DNA of 64,000 nt, taken from positions 1-64,000 of the forward strand of contig JAMYHX010000208.1 of the NCBI GenBank assembly GCA_025529335.1. The letters are read 5' to 3'. The stretch comes from Rhizopus sp. PT2906 (Eukaryota; Mucoromycota; Mucoromycetes; Mucorales; Rhizopodaceae). Within the stretch, counting starts at the first letter, position 1; every line of letters starts with the position of its first letter. Below are positions 34,266 to 44,386 of this stretch, piece after piece. Under the pieces are notes generated by a model. The model saw only the letters and a program-made list of their open reading frames with translations. It did no database searches and had not been told where the DNA came from. Position numbers and translations under genes: made by a program.

Positions 34266-34819
34266 TTTAAGCTGATACAAAAGAAGAAAAAGGAAAAAAA
34301 AAGAAAGGACAAAGAAAAGCATGTCGGGGCCACAGAATTTTTTTGTAAAAGCTCAACGATCTCCTTGAGATACTATCAAGAAAAGGTTAGGCTAAAGTTA
34401 TTAGACAGTGTAGATAATCTGAGATTGACAATAGAGGTTGAGCACTCCTTTGGATGTAAAATGTAGAATAGACAAAAGGATTATTTGCTGTCAAAGTTTG
34501 ATTTTACACAAACATTAGATCAAAGATGATTTATATAGAAACATCCATAGTTACTATCCAAAAGGGGAAGATACCGTGTTTAATATTGATTTCGAAGCAA
34601 AAATGACAAAAGTCGAGATAACCATGATTTGAGGTTGATAGAGTACATAAGATATCTTTGGGATAAAAGCCAATCCATAACAGATTTACGACTAAAGGTT
34701 TAAAAAGTGGGTTATACTACTCGTATAGCCATGATCAAAAGCGTTTTAGTTTGATATTGTTGTCCATCTTGTGAAATCAATATAGCAGTATATATTTACC
34801 CTTTTCTTTATTGTTTTTA
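34266..34819. other. Intergenic upstream of MBP1
   Basis: AT-rich spacer with the MBP1 leader (A/G-rich on the plus strand at 34277-34318) and no supported frame. Confidence 0.4.
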
Positions 34820-35640
34820 ACCAAAATGTATTCAAAAGAAAACAGACAATACTTAAACATAAGAGTGACAACAGACATAGTTTACAATTGTATCATATGT
34901 AATCGAAATCCCTGTCTGTAATGATTGCAATGAGAAATGTCACATATCAAAGCATGTTCCAAGTGCTGTCTATTTACTTCAGGTACATATGCATATAAAT
35001 ATATATATATATATGTATACATCAAGTTTATATGGAATAAAATTAATTCCATACAGTGTGGCAAAAGGAAAAAGAAAACGAAAAGATCTTACAAAGGATG
35101 AACATGGAACAAAACAGGACAATCAGAAAGGGAAAGAACAATATGTTTAGCTCCTGAAGCAAGTATCTCTGTTGCAAGTGAAGCTTCCACTGCTCTGTGC
35201 GCTTGTGGCACACCAGGTCATAATATCTTAAAGTCACCAGTTTGTCTGTCGCACCAAAAGACAAATTTCTGAATCCCTGAAAGAGAAATTTGGAGGAAAC
35301 GTATATTTGAAGGCTGTTTTGCGACTAGACTTTGAGCAAAAAGTTGAACAGTCAAGTTACGCATCAAGTTCTCTCAGAATAATTACAGAGCAAAACTTTT
35401 AGTATTCCAAGAAATATGAATCTGACGAAATTCTTCTCGCCTTTTTGACGATTATCACCAAAGTCCATCCTTTACAAAAAAAAAAAAAAAAAAAAAAAAA
35501 TACTCGAGGTGTATTTTTCAATCTCAGGTCATCTTAGAAAAACTATGTCAAGAACAAGATTTGAAGATAACAACTGTTATTAATGATGATAAAAAGCTGG
35601 TATCAATGAACGAACGATGGCTTTAAGGAATATGAATTAA
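34820..35640 (+). pseudogene. Decayed unidentified gene with cysteine-rich fragments
   Basis: Plus-strand pieces in shifting frames look protein-like. They include IVYNCIICNRNPC, then CNDCNEKCHISKHVPSAVYL in another frame, then STALCACGTPGHNILKSPVC (a C-x-C...H...C knuckle-like motif). Next comes a helical stretch GGNVYLKAVLRLDFEQKVEQ leading to SSYASSSLRIITEQNF. Stops and frameshifts interrupt all of them, and a run of 25 or more A at 35477-35500 breaks the last part. The knuckle-like Cys/His pattern suggests a mobile-element protein, but I do not recognise the family. It lies between two healthy genes, MBP1 and RAB5. Confidence 0.45.
35476..35500. repeat. Poly-A tract
   Basis: About 25 consecutive A inside the decayed segment. 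It could be a relic of a retroposed tail or simple slippage. Confidence 0.7.
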
Positions 35641-35964
35641 CCTAAAACTGTTGATATGTGCTCTTCTCTTACTCTTCCTTTCTCTCTCTTTTTCTCCTTT
35701 CCTCCTCTTTTTTTTTTTCTCTCTCTCTCTTTTTCAATAAATATATCTATAACACCTAGTTTATATTTAATGCGGAATAAGATTGCAACATCCTGAAGCG
35801 GAGACCACAGGTGACATAATGGGGAATACAGTTAACCCAAGTTTGGTGTACTGTGTCATCAAGGTAAACAACCACGTGCATTTGTTTGCCATAAAATTCT
35901 ATAGTTTCCCTTTTCCTTTATTTTCTCCTTTTTCTCTCTCTTTTTCTTCTTTTTCTTAAATAAA

Positions 35965-36841
35965 ATGGATTCTACTGCAGAAAATAGTACTGTTGACATG
36001 ACAACGACTTCTACCAGTCCTGGAAAGATAAAAAATGTCAAGCTTGTTCTCTTGGGTAACAAATGGATGAACAAAATATTTACCTTTGTGTATTTTGACA
36101 GTCTATCCTAGGTGAATCAGCTGTAGGAAAATCAAGTATCGTCCTCCGTTTTGTAAGCAGACAATATATTGAGAATAGAGAGCCTACGATTGGAGGTAAA
36201 TTGTACATTTCATAAAAAAAAATAGAGTTTTTTAATACATTGTACTTTAGCTGCCTTTTTGACCCAAAAGTGTCTGGTGAAAGATAGAACTATAAAATTC
36301 GAAATATGGGATACTGCCGGCCAAGAACGTTTTCATTCACTTGCTCCCATGTATTATCGTAATGCTCAAGCTGCTATTGTAGTTTATGATATCACCAAGT
36401 CAGTAAGTGTATACTGCAACTTGTTTTAATTATTTTGCTCATATTTATTATTAGTCTACTCTTGATAAAGCGAAATCATGGGTTAAAGAGCTGCAGAGAC
36501 AGGCCAACACCGACATCGTGATTGCCCTCGTTGGTAATAAACTTGACCTTGTTGAAAATGAAAATGGTGAACCTATTAATGACGAAGAGCATGAAAGACA
36601 AGTATCAAAGGAAGATGCCCATGCTTATGCAGATGAAGCTGGTCTATTGTTTTTTGAGACAAGTGCAAAGTCTGCTCAGAATGTTGATAGTGTCTTTAAT
36701 TCCATAGCTGAAAAAATTCCTCTAGATACCACCTATTCGCCCAACAGCAGAAACGCAGTCAGTGCTAGAGGTAACCTCAACAATGGCGTCAACTTGATGC
36801 AGCCTGCTACTCAAGGAAACTCGAGCTCCTGTGCATGCTAA
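35965..36841 (+). CDS. VPS21: Rab5-family small GTPase (Vps21/Ypt5 type)
   Basis: Early-endosome Rab. ATG at 35965 gives a short N-terminal extension MDSTAENSTVDMTTTSTSPG, then KNVKLVLLG spliced to ESAVGKSSIVLRF (P-loop GESAVGKSS). The effector loop is ENREPTIGAAFLTQKC, characteristic of Rab5. Switch II is WDTAGQERFHSLAPMYYRNA, G4 is VGNKLDLVE and G5 is ETSAKSAQNV. The last exon has a 12-13 residue insert ENENGEPINDEEHE after NKLDL, also seen in some fungal Rab5 paralogues. The C-terminus is NSSSCAC, a CxC motif for double geranylgeranylation. Three short introns interrupt the gene. Confidence 0.93.
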
Positions 36842-37236
36842 TTCTAGAAAATTTTAAAAGTCCCATACCAAATACCCCCTCTACTTTTTTTTTAACTATA
36901 TCACCTTCTTTCCTCCCCTTTATCCCCTATCCCTCCTTTGTTACTTTTGCTTTATTTTTTGTGTTTATACCAAGACGCAAAGAAATAAACAATACTTTGA
37001 GCATCACTAAAGAGTATATATAAAAAGGAGAGTGTATACAAAACATGTGCATGTGTACGATAGATTGTTTTCTTGTTGTACCAAAATCATTAGCATCTTT
37101 TTATTCTGATCAGTGCGTACAATGTATATTTAAAATGCTCCTACCTCGACAGAGGATTTATGCAGTCGTATACAGTTGCTGTAATTTAAAGATCCGCTTG
37201 ACACTTTTTTTTTTTCTTCTTGTTTCTTTTAGTATC
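36842..37236 (+). other. RAB5 3' region and F-box gene leader
   Basis: No separate gene. T/C-rich stretches are present, and a pyrimidine tract followed by TTTTAG just before 37237 could be the acceptor of a 5' UTR intron. An in-frame start as far up as 37045 exists, but the extra 64 residues look like translated leader. Confidence 0.45.
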
Positions 37237-38472
37237 ATGCGTATCTTTTGGCACAGTGGTAAAGAAGGAGAACCTTTGTCCCTTCTCTATCAAACATTAT
37301 CAACGCCTACGCGATCACTCAACTTTCCAGCTGAAATTGTAAAAAGGATTGTCGACTATTTGCCTAGATCTAGCTTACCTGCTGCGGCTGGTGTTAGTCA
37401 TCTGTGGTATACAGTCGTCATGCCAGTCCTTTATCGTCATTTGTACATTAGAACATTTCCACATTGGATGCTACTTCAGAGAACATTTGAAGATATAGAA
37501 TTTGCCAAGCAATTTGGACCTTATGTATCTTCTCTTGTGCTAAAACCTTCACCACGTCTGATATCGTCTCAACTCACAAGTGTGCTGAACGTGCGGGCCA
37601 TTGAAAACAACGATGAACTGCAGCCATCAACGCGAGGATACGTTCGATTAGAACGAGTCAATTATGACTTGACTGGCTTGGAGCATATAGATACACCGTG
37701 GTCTGTAGATAAACAAGAAGATAATGAGAATTATAGAGGCATAGACACATCGTCCAAGGAAGCAGAGTGGCTATTATCTGTTACGGACGACCAAGTGTGC
37801 AACGTACTGAACTATTGCTACAACCTGGAATACTTGGATCTTTCAGGCTGTGAACGTCTTGGCGATAAAGCTTTGTTTCCAATCTTTTATCAGAAAAAAG
37901 CTCACAAGAACAAAAGACCTGCTCGATTAAAGGGTCTATGGCTGAATCTTTTAAGAAAGTTAACCATTGAATCTTTAGCCAATTTTGTCTACACTGACAT
38001 ATCTCTTGAAGGGCCTAATCAGTTAAGACATTTGGATCTGGAGTTTGTGGTTGACTTGAAAGATATGCACCTGGATTTGATCCTCTCTAACCTAGGGTCA
38101 TCCCTTACTCACCTAAGACTGAACTCAGCCTATAGTTTGACAAATGCAGCGATTGAAACCATTGTAAAGCATTGCCCAAATCTAAAGCTTCTCTATCTAA
38201 CGCGATGCTGGAGAATTGATAACAGAGGTCTAGAACTACTCGTGCACTGCACCAAACTACAATATCTATCTGCGGCCTTTTTGAGTAGTACGAACGAAAC
38301 TAGTCTAGGACAGCTCGTAAAGAATAACCGTGAGCTTGTATGGATTGATATCACGGGATGTGGAATCAATTCTGTCTTCAAGGAGATGATTTTAGAGTCT
38401 TGGAAGATGTATAGAATTGAGCATCGACTGCCGCCTTTATTCATCCAAGATGGAAAGTTGAATCTAATTTAA
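37237..38472 (+). CDS. F-box protein with leucine-rich repeats
   Basis: About 411 residues in one exon from MRIFWHSGKEGEPLSLLY. The F-box is LNFPAEIVKRIVDYLPRSSL followed by PAAAGVSHLWYTVVMPVLY, the segment that binds Skp1 in SCF ubiquitin ligases. After a spacer, AMN1-type leucine-rich repeats follow: CYNLEYLDLSGCERLGDKAL, then LRHLDLEFVVDLKDMHLDLI, then LTHLRLNSAYSLTNAAIETI, then LKLLYLTRCWRIDNRGLELL. These repeats choose the substrate. The C-terminus ends QDGKLNLI. The substrate is unknown. A truncated Tc1-like element begins within about ten bases of the stop codon. Confidence 0.87.
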   Translation: MRIFWHSGKEGEPLSLLYQTLSTPTRSLNFPAEIVKRIVDYLPRSSLPAAAGVSHLWYTVVMPVLYRHLYIRTFPHWMLLQRTFEDIEFAKQFGPYVSSLVLKPSPRLISSQLTSVLNVRAIENNDELQPSTRGYVRLERVNYDLTGLEHIDTPWSVDKQEDNENYRGIDTSSKEAEWLLSVTDDQVCNVLNYCYNLEYLDLSGCERLGDKALFPIFYQKKAHKNKRPARLKGLWLNLLRKLTIESLANFVYTDISLEGPNQLRHLDLEFVVDLKDMHLDLILSNLGSSLTHLRLNSAYSLTNAAIETIVKHCPNLKLLYLTRCWRIDNRGLELLVHCTKLQYLSAAFLSSTNETSLGQLVKNNRELVWIDITGCGINSVFKEMILESWKMYRIEHRLPPLFIQDGKLNLI

Positions 38473-38480
38473 TTATCACT

Positions 38481-39763
38481 TGGCCGTTTTTTAAAAGTCG
38501 TTTTTTTTTAACGCTATTAAAAAGACTTAGCAATAAAGGAAATGACCCTTTCGTATCTTTGTTACAGTTATAAAGGAAGTGAAGAAGAAAGGTCAGTTAT
38601 ATTAGAATGAAAAAAAAAATGAGAGTTGTGAAGCAATTTTTGGATTTTTTATTTTCTTAGTATTTGGTGGGCTCACCGCGAGCTTTTGTGACATCTTTGA
38701 CCCTTTCTGGCATAGAATCAATCAAATTGTTAATTGTTTCTGGAGTAAACTCCCTCCAAACATTCTCCAAAGCAACTTCCATTGCTTGCGGGCTTCTGGC
38801 ATTAGGGCATAGGGTATTAACTCTCTTCTTCATAATGCTCCACAGGTTTTCAATCCGATTTAAATCCGGTGACTGAGCCGGCCAAGACATCTTGTTTATG
38901 CCCTTTGCCTCCCTTCATTCGGCAGCAATTTTCGTTCTATGGATGGGTGTGTCATCTTCCATGAGCACAGGACTATCTAGACCTTTGTAAAAGCCTAGTA
39001 ATACTGGCTCATAGACTTGGTTTATGAAGTCGGCATTTGTCTTCATGCCTTTCTTCATAGACAAATTTCAACTTCTTTCCACCAGCTATGGCGCCATAAA
39101 CCATGATTGAGGTCCTGCCACTTTTGAAGGTTGGCACCAGACATTCTTTCTTGAACTTTTCCGAAGCATTACGCCATCCCCTGGGCTGTGAGGATAGCCT
39201 GCCGATTTCGAAGCTCGACTTGTCTGTCCAGATTACTTTTTTCCAGTCGTCTACTTCCCAGTTTTCATATTTTTTTTGCAAAGATATACCTTACCTTTTG
39301 CTGTTTTTCGTTCAAGAATGGCTTCTTGACAACCACACGAGAAGCATAGCTAAATTTTTTGAGTTCTTTGCGTATTGTATCCTCACAAGCCTTGGTGCTG
39401 ATCAGCTGTTCAATTTCTTTAAAAGTAGCACGGCGGCTTGCACGTACTACTCTTCCCAGCTCTCTTTTTCCATTGTTGAAGATAGGCGGTCTACAGTTCC
39501 ATTCTTTTTCCATTGCTGGTAAGCCCGACGTGCGGTTCTTTCTAGAATGTTTTCATCAATGGCAATCTGTGCTACCGAGATACCATCACAGTGTCTGGTA
39601 ACAATTCTTTCTTTTTGAAACAAAATTAAATAAGCCATTTTATGTGTTTATAAGAGAAAAGTATATGAAAGAAAAAGAAAAGTATCGTCTTATTTATCGA
39701 ACGTCTTTCAAAAAAAAAACAACCGACTTTTAAAAAACGGCAAACACTTTTTCGAGGTCACTG
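38481..39763 (-). mobile_element. Degenerate Tc1/mariner element with DD34E transposase
   Basis: Minus-strand frames give an almost complete Tc1-type transposase. The N-terminal HTH reads AYLILFQKERIVTRHCDGIS. The catalytic Asp is in KVIWTDKSSFEIGRLSSQPR, the second Asp in VLMEDDTPIHRTKIAAE, and the Glu in WPAQSPDLNRIENLWSIMKK; spacing fits DD34E. It is inactivated by frameshifts near 39480, in an A run near 39280 and near 39045, and by TGA where Trp is expected near 38915. The right TIR (reverse complement CAGTGACCTCGAAAAAGTGT) ends at 39763, followed by TA. The left end matches only from the inner TIR part (GCCGTTTTTTAAAAGTCG), so roughly 22 bases are missing. Confidence 0.88.
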
Positions 39764-40110
39764 TACAATGGTGTTATCGATGATTTTGTGGCAATGATTA
39801 AGTGCAGATTTGGCAATCGGTCCATTTGGGACGACTATAAAATAATACTTTGATCAGATAAAAAATCATTTACTGCTGCTATACATTTCACCATGCATTA
39901 TTAGACATTCATTCTGCCTACAGATGAGCTTTTTAAAGAAGTGAGCATGTTTGTCTCATAACCACATCGCTTTGAAGTTGATCGGTTTTTCAAAAATATC
40001 AATTGGCCCATTTGGGCCGACCCTTTGTTCAATAAAGTGATATAGTAGCTTGAGGCTTTGCTATTGAAAAGAAATAAAAATGTTGTAGACATAGTTATGA
40101 AGAATTATTT

Positions 40111-41449
40111 TTAATAAAGCTGACGAATCCATACGGTCTTCAAGTGCTGGTTATGACACTCGAAGCACAAGGAGGTTGTAGGGTCACAACTACAAAATTT
40201 TTCAACCCGCCTGCCATTAGTGCCGCTTTCTTTGCATTTACGGCATACCAATCTCTTTCTTTTGCTGCCTGCATTGTTCATTGGGACGTAGGAATGGTTA
40301 AAATCACTTCTAAGCATTCGGCTGCTGTCTTGGGCCACTTCAATGTATCTCGACTTCAATTTCTTACAATGTTCAAGCATGTTGAAGGTCAAATTATCCT
40401 TAAAGGACGAGTGGCCCCTTGAGACAGAGAAAACCCTGAAGGAACTGTATGCGTTAGCTTCGTAAAGACTCAAAAAAAAGCCAAAGAAGCGCATTTTTCA
40501 TCTCTCGGTTGAGATAATGTCTTGATAAGAGGTCAGATTATCCCGTAAATAATTTGCAGTATCCACAGAACCTATAGCGAAATAATTGACTTCAACTCAC
40601 GTATTATGTTGTAGCTACTATACCTACTTTTGTGCCTTTCGTATTCATCTACTACTTCTAGACGATTGATAGTAACTAGGTTACCATAAGAAGGCTTTAA
40701 AGTCTTTTCATCAGTAAGTCTAGTAGTACCAAACGAGGATACAAAGGCTTTCACTTTTTGAGCTTCTCAGATCGTGCAACCCTCTTTCGTTGGAAGTTCA
40801 ACTTAGGCTCATTCCAGTCGTGCTTACGGATTAATATGACTTTCATCGTATCATCAATGATAAAACGCTTGCTAATTGACACGTTTACGTTGAGAGGAGG
40901 CATGTTTGAACTTTAATTTTACTGAAGTTGTTTGAGAGATTTCGACGTGTTTAATACTATGAAAAAATGATTTAAAAACTCAATGAAATACAGGTCTTAA
41001 GCTTTGTAGTAATCAGACGCGCCACATAAACTGAAGGGGTCTGTCTAATAAAAAAAAGTGTAGTTTATATCGGCCCAAATGGACCGACCAAATCTTTACT
41101 TGTTAATAAATTTAACTTGTTGAAGCGACATGACGTTGATGACAAGTGCTCTAACGCATTTGAATAATGAAGAATTGATCTCCAATAAACTAACAATTTT
41201 TCTCGGGACTTTCGTGTTTTTTTAGATTTGTTTTCCGTGAGTTTGTCTTCACAAATCAAGACATCATTGATACCAGTAGCGTAAGTGTTGCAAAAAATGA
41301 AGTCTAGCTTCACATTTGGCTGATCTTCCTTTATCAAACTTAACTCCTTTTAACGATTTTATTATTCTCGAATGACATTCGGATCTAAAAGAAATTATCA
41401 ACATAAAAAAACTATATAGTAATAATGTAATAAAAGACCGCTTAGTCAT
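40111..41449 (-). pseudogene. piggyBac-like transposase relic
   Basis: The best part reads GSVDTANYLRDNLTSYQDII, a TGA where Trp is expected, then MRFFGFFLSLYEANAYSSFR and a cysteine-rich end VCRKCKESGTNGRRVEKFCS followed by CDPTTSLCFECHNQHL. The (G)VD-x-AN-x-LR motif, the aromatic helix and the terminal C-x2-C zinc region are hallmarks of piggyBac transposases. Upstream pieces (SFGTTRLTDEKTLKPSYGNL and MKVILIRKHDWNEPKLNFQR) fit the region just before the last catalytic Asp. The segment at 41065-41449 (DFIFCNTYATGINDVLICED) may be the N-terminal part or a different relic. Several frame breaks make it inactive. No TTAA target sites or terminal repeats could be fixed. Confidence 0.65.
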
Positions 41450-41619
41450 GTATTCCTCTTCTGACGCGAATGTGTAGTCAAAGAGATCACTTTATACCAT
41501 TATGTGAAACCAATCCTTGTTATGGTTATGATTTTCTAAAAGACTATTGTTATATAAATAATATCTAAAAAAAGTGGACGAAAGATTAATAATAATGCAA
41601 ATTATTAAATAAATATATA

Positions 41620-42860
41620 ATTACAACTTCTGCACAGCTTGCTTTATATATGGAAGGGCTGAGCCTTTGGTAAATGGATTGATATCTTTTACAGCAGCAC
41701 ACAGAGCCTCTTTATTTCTGCATTGGCCAATCTCCTTTAAGAGATCATGCTCTTCCTTTTTCAATAGATACGGTAGAGGTAAGCCATAAGACTTCTTCAA
41801 GCTCTGATGTCTCCTGCGAATTTTTTTTTTGGTATGGATGTTTTCCTTGTCAAATCTAAAACACCTTCAATGCCACTAAATAAAGGGGAACACTACATGC
41901 ACCAGAAAATCCCCCAGTAATTAGACTAATACTACAGGCACTACCTCTAGCTATTACCTATGATGCAGTCCAACAAAACTTTCCAGCACATGATGTCACG
42001 CTAAACACGACTTTATAAAGTCACTATTTTGGATTGTTTCTTTTCAAAAAGAAGAAGAGAAAATAAAAGAGATATTGTTATTTTTATTCTACTTTTATGT
42101 TGTCAGCTTGATCAAGAAAGAACCAAGATCAATTGCGTGTAATTATGATGAATTCATATTTATGTCAGAGTGAATTGGACAGCCTTAGGTTAGGCAGAGA
42201 CTTTGGTAGTGTGAAATTGTATAGTGACAACATAAGTAGCTCCCGTAGCATTAGCTTATTTTCTGATGTATTTTCTGGTGAATGTAGTGTTGGCCCTAAA
42301 CAAAAGTTTGTTGATTAAATGATGTTATATTCTAACTAAAATTCTGTCAACTTTTTTATCTGTTCTGTTCTACTAAGTGTTTTAAATTCCTTCTTGTGTA
42401 AAACCTTTCTTTTCTTCTGCCTAGATGATTCACGTTCTTCAGATACTTCTGTTCTGTCCAAGTATTGATATCATTTGCCAAGCTAGTTTCTGCATCTTTA
42501 TAACCTTGACACAACATGTCGCCCCTAACAGAAGCTCTTAGCTGCTTTTAAATATATCGCCTTTGCTCAGCAATGTTATTGTTAATGATCATGCGTACAG
42601 GTCTCGAATTAATCACTTCAAACATCTTCGTTGCTAAATGATCGCTTTTGTTACAGCTTTGACTGAATTTTTGTTGCTATTACATTTTGAGCCCCAAATT
42701 CCGTCAAGCATTGTAAAACGATTTCTTTTGTCTTTTCTTCATCGTGAAAGCTAAAGTTATGGTTCAAACTTTCAATAAATTTCATATTGCTCCATTCTTT
42801 AAGTAAACGCGAATTTAAAACTTGAGCGATGTCAGCATAAGAAGCTAAAATAAAAAAAAA
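41620..42860 (-). pseudogene. Decayed unidentified gene carrying MITE copy 2
   Basis: Minus-strand fragments read, in order: MKFIESLNHNFSFHDEEKTK running on to LTEFGAQNVIATKIQ, then RPVRMIINNNIAEQRRYI, then ASVRGDMLCQGYKDAETSLA and on to NDINTWTEQKYLKNVNHL. After the MITE insertion (41895-42285) comes a C-terminal part SYGLPLPYLLKKEEHDLLKE ending FTKGSALPYIKQAVQKL with TAA. Frames change several times. The family is not recognised. Position next to the Crypton-like recombinase relic suggests it might be a second part of one element, which is inference. Confidence 0.4.
41895..42285 (+). repeat. MITE-like TIR element, copy 2
   Basis: About 391 bases and highly similar to copy 1 throughout the body, with the same terminal pattern (ACATGCACCAGAAAAT at the left; ATTTTCTGGTGAATGT at the right). 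In this copy the inverted match extends outward to AACACTACAT on the left and ATGTAGTGTT on the right, so the true termini may be a few bases beyond these coordinates. It has no coding capacity. It interrupts a decayed gene. Confidence 0.85.
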
Positions 42861-43099
42861 TTAATAAATATAACAAAGAGGATGATGGACGCTTATTTTC
42901 ATTCAGCAGAGGTTTAATACTGATCATTATATCTTTTAAACGCAAATCATTAAAGAATGAGATATTATTATTCTATGCTTGAATTTTTATTATATAATTT
43001 TAGATAATACATATTATAAAGGCTTTCTTTTAATATTTGATTTTTATAACAAAAAAGTGATACTGATCATTGTTATTGTCATTAGACTCTTTTATTACT

Positions 43100-43910
43100 G
43101 ATCTTAACTTATCAAGGGTGGTATCTATTCAAAATTGATGGTTGCAGCCAAATAATACATATAGATATTCCTTGGATTTCTAGTACAAGCGGGAACAGAT
43201 CAGCAAACTGCTTCCCAAGCGCTATTTGGCTACGACAAAGCATGGCATGACTGATCAAAAAGCAGAATCTGTCTCTGCAGCCAAGAGGATCACTCTTCTC
43301 AGTCAAGGGATAGCCATTAGCTTTTTCCATCTCTTGTTTGGCGTAGCCGTCATTCAATGTATTTTTTCCTCGATATTCAAAATTTTGCCTCTTACTCTTG
43401 ATCTTTTCTTTTTCGAGAGTATCCAGAAAAGTCTTAACAAGAGATCCACAGGCAGGGCCACAGAGGGTTTAAGGCAAGTATCTGTTGCTTGCTGTACATG
43501 TCTGCAATAGCTTTGACATAGGCGAAGACTGACTTTTTGCTTAAAGCAATAGGTGCATCATCTGGGCTTCTTCTAAGTTTTTGGCCTCGCTTCATGACAT
43601 ATTCTGCAAGGAAATAGCTAAGCTTTTGGTCCGTGACAATCTCTCCATCGCCAAATCTTTGTTCAAGGCACCATTTCTATGTTTAAACAGCATAGTTAGA
43701 TTTTCAAACTTTTTCTTTATTATTATTTTCTAGAATTACCTTCCACTCTTCTTGCTTGGCTGAACATCCCTTAATAGTGTTCATAGGTCGATGAATCATA
43801 TTTTGAGTAATGATCATTTGGTTACTATAGTACATAGCTGAATTGTTGTCAATCATGCGCTGAACACCTTCATCATTGACAGTAAGACGATTATTCATTT
43901 GGTTATTCAT
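43100..43910 (-). pseudogene. Crypton-like tyrosine recombinase relic
   Basis: Minus-strand pieces follow the layout of Crypton/Ndc10-type tyrosine recombinases common in Mucoromycota. They read IKGCSAKQEEWKVILENN, then RFGDGEIVTDQKLSYFLAEY, then RSPDDAPIALSKKSVFAYVK, then AIADMYSKQQILALNP, then GYAKQEMEKANGYPL. Next is a segment that resembles the catalytic-domain start, CRDRFCFLISHAMLCRSQIA with LGKQFADLFPLVLE. Frameshifts separate the blocks and the C-terminal catalytic half with Arg-His-x-x-Arg...Tyr is not visible. Assignment is from recalled sequence style of these elements, without a database search, so it is moderate. Confidence 0.5.
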
Positions 43911-44386
43911 GTTAAACTAGAGTACCAATACATTATTTAGAAACACTTAAAAAGAGAAAATGTAGCATAAGGATAGGACTTACAGTAGCTTCAAAGAGAT
44001 TTGATATTGAACTAAAAGTGTACCTCTCTTTGAAACCTTGGTGCCTTGATTTTGTGAATTACCATGTTAAGAAAATAAGCCAGAACTTGGCATAAAAGAC
44101 ATCATCTTATCGGATAAACTGTCTTCTAAATGTTATGAGTTACAGATGAGTCTTTGTAGGCTATTACTGCGGTAATTTTTAAGGTATTTTTTTTTGTTTA
44201 AGCTGATAGACTAAAAAATACTTTTCAAAAAGGAAATCTGTCAAGGATTTTTGAGTTCCGACAGGTATTTTTTGAGTCAAAGTCTCAAGATTCATACACT
44301 GTAATAAAGCACTGTCATTTCAACTACCGCTGAACTCTAAGGTGTCTTTTTTTCCCTCTTGTTTTATATTTTAAAGGAACGGTTAG
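43911..44386. other. Intergenic upstream of APM1
   Basis: No gene. Contains T-rich tracts and a repeated motif TTTTTGAGT(T/C) near 44255-44280. The T/C-rich APM1 leader lies at 44345-44372. Confidence 0.4.

Noticed and set aside
37045..37236. Upstream extension of the F-box protein with a hydrophobic segment
   Set aside because: The hydrophobic run comes from a T tract followed by a likely AG acceptor; MRIFWHSG is the better start.
41891..42288. CACTA-superfamily assignment for the MITE because copy 2 could begin CACTA
   Set aside because: Copies 1 and 3 do not share the CACTA tip and no 3-base target duplication is visible.
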